Part shown: positions 55,406 to 64,000 of the stretch, in pieces
How the letters are laid out: each line of letters begins with the position of its first letter
Numbering within the stretch: the stretch's first letter is position 1
NCBI GenBank assembly: GCA_949128115.1
Contig: OX421968.1
Span: 51,725,423 to 51,789,422, forward strand
Length of the DNA: 64,000 bases
Direction: 5' to 3'
From: Anaspis maculata
Lineage: Eukaryota; Arthropoda; Insecta; Coleoptera; Scraptiidae
Notes under the pieces: model-generated
Database searches by the model: none
Told to the model about the DNA's origin: nothing
The model's input: only the letters and a program-made list of their open reading frames with translations
Position numbers and translations under genes: made by a program

Positions 55406-55769
55406 CACCTATATTGTAGAGCTTACTGCAGAGACGGCTGTTGATATTTGATATCAACGTCAATCTGCTCTAAAAGACTGACTGGGAATGATTGATATTT
55501 TTGAAATCGGTCTGCTGAACCTTTAATAGCGTAAAATGGTGAATACGTATGGTAACTTTCATAACTGTAGCTCTTTTGGTTCATTATTTTTCAACATTTT
55601 TCATGTCTTCATCACATTTTACCCCCAACTCCCGCTGCCCAGTCGCGGGTCTCAGATGTTCGCCATCGCGATCCTAGTTCAGCATGATCTAAGGAAAAAT
55701 TTGACACCAACCACTATACTCTAGTCTCAGCTTGCACACGGGATACCATAAGAAAACCTACTAAACTGT

Positions 55770-57017
55770 AGTAGTATTGTGTCTTGATTACATCCAAACT
55801 GACTTTACTCTTCATCTGCCAGATGACGAAATTTTTCACGGCCGGCTTACTATTTACAACACTGATGTCATTCTCCCAAGACAGATGTATTAAAATAATC
55901 ATTCTTACTTCTCATTTTCTTCCAAGGAATCTCCACATAAGAAGTAAAATGAGCAAAACAATATTCCCACAGAATAACAGGATATTGGTAAAAATATCTG
56001 CGTTCGAATAAATCGATACATTTTGAAAAACTGTGGGTGGAAAACCAGTGGGTTAGAGTCAAATACGGTTATAGTCTCAAATTGTGGAAAATCTACTCTA
56101 TACTGTGAAAACTTACGGAATAGTAGTTATTATTGGAAAACTAGTCCTTCGGGGTTAAAATTGCCAAAAACTGAAGAAAGGCCGAAAATTTTGTATTTTT
56201 TTAAACTTTTGTCAAGGTTGCGTTCGGCGCTCAAGATCGAAAAATCGGGTTATTCATTGAGCCAACATGATAAACATCTCAGCGAAAAATCAGAACTACC
56301 AGATTTGACGACGTACAGTACCCCCCTCCTTTCAGAAGCAAGGTTACTGGATTATTCAGGTTATATATTACATTTGCTTTTATATAAAGAACCTAACTCT
56401 GAGACTGGAAGATTTGGCTGAGTGAATATATAGCCTAAAGATTAAATGACAAATTTACGTGGAGTTGGCAACGGTGACACTGACCTGACCATAATTTCAA
56501 CGGGATGAATTCGGGAGTCGCTTTGATTGGCGGCGCATAATTCCAACGTCAGCGGGTATTATTACGCGAGTCGGTCGTCCGAATACACATTTCCGTGGGC
56601 GTGAGTCTTGAATGTGTCGTTGAAAGTTCGGATTTCCTCGTAATATCTTGAGGAGCTAAAAATTTCATGGTAAAACATGGAGAAAGCCTGCCAGACTTAT
56701 TATACAAATTTAGATAAGGCAATTGTCTACAATCCCTTACTCGCGGCTACTCGCCGCAAATATTCCGGAACGTATTTTCCACGGGAGGAAACTTACGTGC
56801 TTTGGAATTAATTTGATATAATATAAATGTATACGAGAGATGCAAATTTCCGGCGGTGTGCAGGTGCGTCTGTTTAAATAACTGGTGGAAAACGACAACA
56901 ATATGCCGGCAATTCTCTCTGTTTGCTAGTCGTTCAACGTAACGTGTCTTTTATTAACTCTCACCTGGTCGTGCTGCTCAGTTGTATTTTATATGTATAC
57001 AAATAAGCGCAAAAGAA
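55770..57017. other. No recognisable gene
   Basis: A 132-codon plus-strand frame at 56023-56421 has no known motif; codon choice and context give no support. The remainder is single-copy. Confidence 0.35.
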
Positions 57018-58649
57018 CGGAGTGATTTTTTGAAAAGGACTTACCTCCAATTTTCCATTGTACACTTTTTTTGGAAGAAAGCTGACACAGGTCGATTTTC
57101 TTCTCGAGGGGGACACCATAATTAGTGTATTTTCAATCTTTTTGTTACACCCACCCCTCTAGGTATTGTGACTACCCTTTCAAGAATTTCAAATGGGAAT
57201 AGAAGTCGAGTTGCAGATCATTTTGAAGGTCTTCCAATTCAATTCAATTCCTTCTTCTTTAAGAAGATCTACTGTGTTTTACTGTTGGAGAAGACAAACA
57301 ACCCCCTTTTATATTATACACTCCAATTTTAAGGACATGAATCCCTACCAAAAATATCTTTCAGTTCCCTTCACAATAGTAATTAAAAAAAAATCGAACA
57401 ACCCGTTCCGAAGTTATGAGTTTTTCAAAATTGTATAGTTTTTCCTATTTCATCAACATTTCATCTGATAAACCAATGGCCCTATACAGTGTAATTTTTT
57501 TTTGCTTGAGCAGAAAGTTCAATGAAAATAAAAATTTATGTATTTTTGGTTTTTGTGAAAATTTGAAAATTTCAGGGAGAAATTTCTTTGTGAACTTTGA
57601 ACAGATTTCTTTGTGAACACGTAGAGATTTTCTGGCAATTGAGAAACTTGCGTGTAAATGGCAGAAACCTAAAGATTCAATGATTTAAATGATTGGACAA
57701 ATAGTTGTTGATAAAACAAAGCAATGAACTTCAGTTTGAATGAACTCATTCATGAGAGCCGTTGAACTCCTCAGCCTACTGTACTACAGCGGCATGATAG
57801 TACGCTACTGATCCAACCCGCTCGTGCTCGTTTCATGCGTGGTAACAGAAAACTGACCGAGCTGTCACAATGTCACTCCAACCACCCGGCTGACGCGCCG
57901 CAAACTTGTGTTATTGGTCGGGGGGCGGTGACGTCAGAAATGCCGCTCAATTTTGGCGTTTTTAATTTATCGGCTGATTGTAGCACTTTGTATCATTTTT
58001 TTCAATTTTGTAGAGCAAAACAGAAGAATGTATTTAGAGCAATATTCATTGTTTGACTTGTGTAATCAAATGAAACAATGAAATAGCAAATTTATAGTAC
58101 GCTGCACACTTGTACAGGCCCATTATCCCTCTAGTAAACGTCTCAGATTGGGAGAAAACACGGACATTGAATTTAAGTGATTATTTTTCACTTCATGGTC
58201 GCAGCTAAGCTAAAGTAGGAGGTGAAAAAATTTTCGGTCATAACTGGAGTTGAAATAAGTAGGATCATTCTTTCAAAGACCTCAAATCCTCTTTCGAAAT
58301 TGAGAATAAGGGGTTAAAAATTCTACCCTAACCTTGATTTTTCAGATACAATGTGAACAAAAAAGTAATAAAAGAATCCGATTTTAAAAAATTTGTGACT
58401 TTAGAATGGGTTGATGGATTTCAATTTTTTCAGCTGTCGTGAGGAGAATGAAAAGACCTTCAAAATGATGTGCAACTTAATCCCTATTCTCATTTGAAAT
58501 TCTTGGAAGGGTAGTCGCCCTGCCTAAAGAGGGTGGGAGTGTATGGGAAAGATTGAAAGCACGTTATGTCCCCCTCAAAAAAGCTGTGTCATCTTCTTAA
58601 ATTGTGCAGCAAGAAATTGGAGATGGGTCCTTTTAAAAAAATCACCCTG
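57018..58649. mobile_element. 1.6-kb palindromic element with GC-rich loop
   Basis: The right end reads ATCACCCTG followed by TA (58650-58651); the left end CGGAGTGATTTTTTG is preceded by AA, so the left terminus is mutated. Arms pair through TCTCGAGGGGGACA with TGTCCCCCTCAAAAA, CACCCACCCCTCT with GAGGGTGGGAGTG, and GTATTGTGACTACCCTTTCAAGAATTTC with its mirror. The centre (about 57760-58090) is an unpaired, much more GC-rich loop of about 330 bp with promoter-like words. A partial arm of a relative lies at 22627-22810. Confidence 0.8.
57913..57936. promoter_or_regulatory. CCAAT/GC-box/CRE cluster in palindrome loop
   Basis: Within 24 bp lie ATTGG (57913-57917, reverse CCAAT), GGGGCGG (57922-57928, GC box) and TGACGTCA (57929-57936, perfect CRE). 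Such a tight cluster in an otherwise AT-rich region is compatible with a polymerase II promoter. No TATA box or initiator was confirmed. Confidence 0.4.
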
Positions 58650-58651
58650 TA

Positions 58652-60779
58652 TACTTACGATGTGCGTGTGTGTGCGTGCGTGAGAGTTGCACGTATCTGC
58701 AGAAATTTGGCGGATATTGTATAGAATCGCCCTGTATATCGAGTCGAACATACGCATGAAAAGACATGCGGGAATGGAGCCGATTGAAAGCGGTTGCGAT
58801 GGAACAACGGAAACGGAAGTTATCAACGTTTTTCCGGTGCGTTCGATTTGAAAAACCAAAAAACTTAATTCGTTAGCCTGTATAATATTCCGCCGAAGCA
58901 ATGGAATAAGACGGTGCATCATAAAACACGTTTGGCATGTTTTGTTCCCATTGATCTTGCGGGGACATCTTTGTTCGCAATCGCAATGTTTTTTTTTTAC
59001 CCCTTTTCGCAACGACTCGCGATCGGAATTGCCCTTCAGGTTTACTTTATAATCTCTAATCTATAAAGACGGAATATTTTTTACCACCAATTATAAGACG
59101 TGGTGGTGTGACGTGCCTATGTGTAGAAAATAAGTAAGTCAAAGCTGTCGCAAAATATTTCAATGAATCTGGGTGAGAAGTTATCCCATTTTTTTTAATG
59201 CAAGGTGTGCTCGTAAAACCTCAATGAGTACGAGTACCCGGCTCCGAATGAACACGGTCGCTCTATTTTTTACATTAAACATCGAGTGGTGTCCACAGTG
59301 CGGATTCCAGTTGACCAAATAAAATCTAATGATAACACAATTTACATAATAGCCAGAGTTCGAAAAGAGAATGAAAATGAGGTAAAAGCGCCAAGAGGGA
59401 CTATATTGTGTTACACTAACTTAATACCAAGGTTAATCATTGCAACTTGGAGATAGGGAGATATCATGTTGTGCTGATGATGTTGATTTCAAAAGTGTAT
59501 GGGTACATTCTCGTTTCGATTTCTTCGAGGCTAGAACTGAGGAGGTCGGTATAGGGAAACTAACGTGGTTTATTTAGCGCTGTACAAATTGCGATCGCAT
59601 TTTGCACTATTTCAGCGCGGCCGATAACGTAAGTTAGCGTTGCAGTATAGCTACCTGGAATTTGCGATGGAAGCCTGCAACGTGCCACGGCCAAAAGATA
59701 CTATCACAATCCTTGAAAACCTGTACTGTGCACGTACTTCATAAAATCAGTGACGTCAAAAACTCGAAAAACCCACAAATAGCGTGTATACCTACGCGGC
59801 TGTGGGAGAGTTTCAGAAAGGGTTTTTGCTATTACTAAGTTATGTTCATAGTATTATACCTAGAGAGTGCTTTTAACGCGTTAACCCAAAATTATTATGC
59901 GATTGTCGTGACCTTGCCGTAAAAATCTGAAACATTTAAGCCGCAAAACATTAGGAACATAATATTGATTGCAACTTTTTGACTTGAGGATAGAGTTAAA
60001 TTGAAATTGGTGAAATAAGGCATTACAGAATCAATCGCTGTGGGGTTCAGGTCTTATTCGAAAGCTACAAAGATGTACTTCAGCTTGAGCCTATTGGCAT
60101 TTCCAAAATCCCCAAAAAAAAAATCGAAAATGTTTGGCAAAATTTCCGGTATAGTGGAGGAAAGCATTCACCGGCGTCGGTGTTAGGCCTCGTTGCGGAA
60201 ATAGGCTCAACGAAAAAAAAACAACTTGGTGGTAAAATTCACTAGACAGATAGAAAAGTCATTACTGCAGGTTAATCTACTCTCATCAGCTGATCTAGAA
60301 AAACATTTATATAAAACATGAGGGCAAATAAAAAAACTTGTTTTGGAATTGAACTATAAAATCCAATCTTGAAATTGAAAAAATGGAAGAAAATATGCTA
60401 TAACCTTGGGTTGGAAATCGTCAAAATTAAATCGAACGAGATACCTTGCATGTCGTTACATTGCCTGGCCTGCATCGCATCATGTCGTGTAATGGCGACG
60501 CCATAAATGGAGAGAAGTTCACTGTTATTGTTGTCCGCACGTGCTTTATCTGTTATCATGAAATCCGCGGGCTTTGCCTTGCGAGGATTCGAAATAAGTA
60601 AAATAAATCTCCTGAATATTTCTGAAATCTTCTCTAAAAACTACCTACTACAATAAAAAATCGTTGTATGCGCTTTTTTGTGCAACAGGTTAGAAATATA
60701 ACATTTCTGAAATAGAAAACTAGAAACTGATAATAAACATATATCACAATTAATAATCATAATAAGAATTGATTGATAT
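58652..60779. other. No recognisable gene
   Basis: A 145-codon minus-strand frame (58575-59012) overlaps the palindrome arm and has no known motif. A GT-rich run lies at 58663-58690. The rest appears single-copy and non-coding. Confidence 0.35.
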
Positions 60780-61213
60780 TGTTACGAATGGCGATTCTCT
60801 CGTGCATTCGGAAGCACACGCGGTCCTTCTAGACCGTTCGATCGCAGTGTTGCGAGTGACGAAGCTTAGTGCATTCGAGAAAATACGCGATGGTTTGGGC
60901 CATTCGATTTACATGGGCATACCAATAGGCAAGTACTCCGCCACTCCAGAACACGCTGGCAATGCCACGATAGGTGTTGGATTGTTCGAGAGTCGCCTCG
61001 GAGCTATATGCCGCGGTCAATGTGAAATTTGCTAAAAGACCCGTTTTCAATCCAAAGCGACAACGAGCGGATAGAACAGCGAGTAGTAATTGGCGATATA
61101 TCCAAGATTGAATAATAACTGACGTGTATTTATAGTAGTACGCAATAATAAACACTGTGTGTTCCAAACGATCGTCTCAATTATAAACGGACCCAAACGC
61201 GAAATACGTAACA
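60780..61213 (+). mobile_element. Candidate solo LTR (gypsy-like), 434 bp
   Basis: Begins TGTTACGAATGGCG and ends ATACGTAACA, so it has TG...CA borders and the short inverted repeat TGTTACG/CGTAACA common in gypsy-type LTRs. An AATAAA signal lies near 61147. Flanking tetramers ATAT and ATAG differ at one base, so the target duplication is imperfect or absent. No internal region, primer site or second LTR was found. An 88-codon frame crosses it (60769-61035) and is probably meaningless. Confidence 0.5.
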
Positions 61214-64000
61214 ATAGATTAATATCGCCGTTATACAAATCGAAGTGAGTCCGTATAAGACAGATTTCAAAAGCTGCGGCTGATGCCAGGGCCTGTTTCT
61301 AACTGAATGCTTTGCCAAAACTGCTTTTACACACTCTCGTGGCCTAGATTCTACACATGGGTAATAAATATATCAAGAGTAATATATTGACAACCCTGTC
61401 TGGGGATTTTTCTGATGCTGTGTGCGGGAATGTATAGCCGTTGAAATAAATATTATATTCAATAATTGAATAACCTCGTACATTTCTCTTAATAACAATA
61501 ATGTATTCCTGTAGCAGCAACGCCATTGTTTATCCATTAACAGGCAAAACAAATATCATCAAATTTGTTTTCACACCAAGGGCACATTTTTCGATTAATG
61601 TAGGTAAACATGAATTTGCGCGATGAGCCTAAAAATGGGCTTGAAAGGTAAACACTTGCATGTTTAATGATTGTTACGAGATACAAGAATGTTCTTGTGC
61701 AACAGAAACAGAAAAAAGCTGATGGCTGAAACGTGCGATCAAAAACTAAATTCAGCAAGCGAGTGATTTTGAATTTACCGGAGTATGCCACATTTAGTGG
61801 CATTACATATTAAAAACTACTCCCGCTTTCTTTTGCATCCCTTAAACAAGAGTAAGTAGGCTACCCTCATGCCTAGGATTCAACTTTGGTGCTAAAGTAC
61901 GTTCAATCCTAGTGTGATTCGAGTTATAGTGAAACTCAGTGCTATACTTGAAAATCATCATCGATTTTGACTTACCTATAGTTGTTGCATTAAACCCACG
62001 ATAATGCTTTAAAAGAAAAACTGAAAGACCAGTCTCTTTATGATCGAGATAACTCCTGATTGCTCTAAACGATTTGGAATCTATATGTAGTTTTTTCTAT
62101 TTGCGTCGTTACTTAGCCCAATCTCTCAACTTTCGGTGTGTGTTTTGTGTGAAAGTGTGTGTATGTGTTTTGTTTTGGCCTTGATTCCGAGATCTTTGGC
62201 CCCGAAAGATTGATATTATTGACTCAGGGTTTCATCGGTCTCAGAATCTGTTTTTAGATGAAAATCGACTGGAAATCCATCTTGCCTTTGAACCATAGAT
62301 GTTTTGAACGAAGCATTCATTCTGAAGAAATTCCGGTGTTTCGAGCTTGAATGAGAGAAACTGTTGCAAAAGGGACCAAAGTACAATGCATGTTATCAAG
62401 GCACAATCTTCTTTTTCTCACTTGCGAATTTTTGTAAACAATGTTAGAAAATCACAACAGATCAACAGACATAATTGTCTGACGCTGATTGTTCTGATTT
62501 CCGTAATGTTGGTCAAAAGAAATTTCTGATGATCATGATCCGACTTAAGAGTTGAGGCCACTCGTTGTCCATGAAAAATTACGACTTTGGGAATGATATA
62601 AGAGCAAAAACCCAAAAAAAACCGCTCTACGGCACAGGCTGGGATGTACACTGTACATTGTACAGCCTAAAGAATATCCTATATTTTGCTACAAAAGCAG
62701 GACGATAGTGCAAAACAGTGACGTTCCCCAGAACATGTTTATCCAAAATTTAATTTACTTCGTTGCACTAGAGGAGAGTTTTTCGTCTCCTCTGGTTTTA
62801 AATTTCAAGAATTACGGTAGGCGACTATTTACGAGAGAGACAGATAGTCGAGGAGAGACGTTTGACAATAAAAATTATTTATTTGATACTTGAGCACGCC
62901 GTCCAATTTACAAAAGCAAAATAATTTTAGCTACAGCTAACAAGTAACTGGAAAACATTCCTCCAGGAACAAAGCAGTATCCTGTCTGGCACGGAAGAAG
63001 GAATAAATATATAAAGGATAATGCTCTCTGCTTTACTCCTCACTCGCGCAACCCGGCTACTTTCGTTGATAAAATTTGACAATAAAACATCTGTTTCTTG
63101 AAAGTTTAATGTTGCACAGGGACACTGCACAAGAAATATTAATACTCTGAACTTAGTGTTTCGTTTGTTTGCATTAATTAACTTTCATGACATTTTATGC
63201 CTTTTTAAAAATTTCGACCCGCTAATAGGTACGCGTAGATAGTAGGTACCTCCTCACAATTTCGATGATAAAATTCGGGACAGTCTTTTAGTTGATTAGA
63301 GTTGACTGGCGGCCTAATAAAACTCGTTACGATCGATATTTTTCTTGTTATCTAAATTGGTTTTACATCGCTAGCGTCATATTATTTTAAAACTACCTCC
63401 GCTAATATATCCTGTATTTTGTCTCACTATATATACTAGTCCAGTTTGAACTTCGCAAACTTATGATGTAAGAAAAAAGCGCCTTTAGGATTCGAAACTG
63501 AAATTTGAACAACTCTGTCAGATGTAAAGGAGCAAGGACCGCAGGAAGGTAGTCGATAATAGTTAGACCTAATACGCAAATTCGGATAGGGGAAGAAGGG
63601 GCACAGTGTTACATAAAAGCTCAATTTGCTGATACATTTTAAGCTATAAATGTTGAGGAAGCAATTTTTTTTACACCATAAAGACATCTATGTGTAAGCA
63701 TTTCTGATCGCATGAAACATTGGAAAAATTAAGTTTGCAGCTATAATGCAGGGTGATTAATATTAGCGTGTGAAGTGTTACACTGTTCCCCACCGCTGGG
63801 GTACCAGTGTTACATAGTGCCCGAGGCACACTGACGTTACATGGTATTCGCTACTTCACGCCATCCATATGAACAAACTAATTTTTTTCAGCAATCGATT
63901 TAGCAGATCTTCTATCATTCACATCGTCCAGGCCAGCCTTGCTTTTAAAATATCTTCAGTAAAAATTCCAATTTTCTGACCTTCACATATCGCATTATTT
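61214..64000. other. No recognisable gene; short repeated motif near the end
   Basis: At 62225-62400 there is faint resemblance to the interior of the 12284-13093 element (CATTCATTCTGA-type and TGAATGAGA words). Between 63600 and 63845 the motif AGTGTTACA or near variants occurs four times, close to GTGCCC words. This suggests a repeat that continues beyond the window. No exon of the Rox8-like gene was seen. Confidence 0.35.

Larger units (their letters stand above)
48750..55765. mobile_element. Palindromic element whose right arm was split by later insertions
   Basis: The left arm runs from about 48750 to the centre near 49850. The right arm runs to 50654, is interrupted, and resumes at 55493-55765. 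Pairs include CGCGACTGGGCAGCGGGAG (48884) with CTCCCGCTGCCCAGTCGCG (55635), GACTAGAGTATAGTGGTTGG (48805) with CCAACCACTATACTCTAGTC (55710), and the AATCCAAGATGGC, GATGGCTGATTTGGAGATGG and CATCTTTG blocks around the centre. The uninterrupted element would be about 2.2 kb. Exact ends are uncertain. No coding capacity. Confidence 0.85.

Noticed and set aside
56023..56421. 132-codon frame as a host gene
   Set aside because: No recognisable domain, no splice or promoter support, and length within chance for this sequence.
58575..59012. 145-codon minus-strand frame as a gene
   Set aside because: Overlaps a palindrome arm and a GT-rich microsatellite and shows no motif.

Overview
This is a window of a large, repeat-rich eukaryotic nuclear genome, almost certainly an arthropod and probably an insect. 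A hemipteran is a reasonable guess from the frequent GTAGGTACC-type words and the repeat composition, but this is not proven. It contains no bacterial gene organisation, operon, CRISPR array, rRNA gene or convincing tRNA gene. The one recognisable conserved host coding segment is an 88-bp exon at 45063-45150 (+). It encodes the start of the second RNA-recognition motif of a TIA-1/TIAR (Drosophila Rox8) family protein, with a good acceptor and a GTAAGT donor. No partner exon was found, so much of the window is probably intron of that gene.

Most of the rest is mobile DNA. The dominant form is the long palindromic (fold-back) element: two arms of about 130 to 1,100 bp separated by a short loop. 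I place such elements at 759-2246, 4781-6993, 10023-10383, 12284-13093, 13421-14438, 18001-19482, 41353-43259, 46556-47446, about 48750-55765 (interrupted), 54548-55034 and 57018-58649. Their target duplications differ (TA, TTA, 8 bp), so unrelated transposon superfamilies have converged on this form. Several insertions can be proven inside the window, because the empty site survives in the opposite arm of a palindrome, in a neighbouring satellite monomer, or in a reading frame.

Other regions: a six-copy 223-bp satellite (3781-4780 and 6996-7345) split by a palindrome; a dispersed unclassified repeat (called R1 here) in five places; two tRNA-like SINE families; a composite Mutator-like (MULE) element at 31558-36509 with an intact 472-aa FLYWCH/MULE transposase, arrays of a 15-bp repeat at its ends and a 9-bp target duplication; a possible solo LTR at 60780-61213; and decayed fragments of copia, Penelope-like and several non-LTR retrotransposons.

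The most complex locus is 48750-55765. A palindromic element was hit in its right arm by a two-part retrotransposon that shares a single 11-bp target duplication. That retrotransposon was then hit by a 2.5-kb element with CACTCAA ends, and this last element holds a further palindrome. The relatively repeat-poor parts (about 8.6-10.0, 10.4-12.3, 16-18, 37.3-39.6, 43.3-46.5 and 58.7-64 kb) show no gene I can support.
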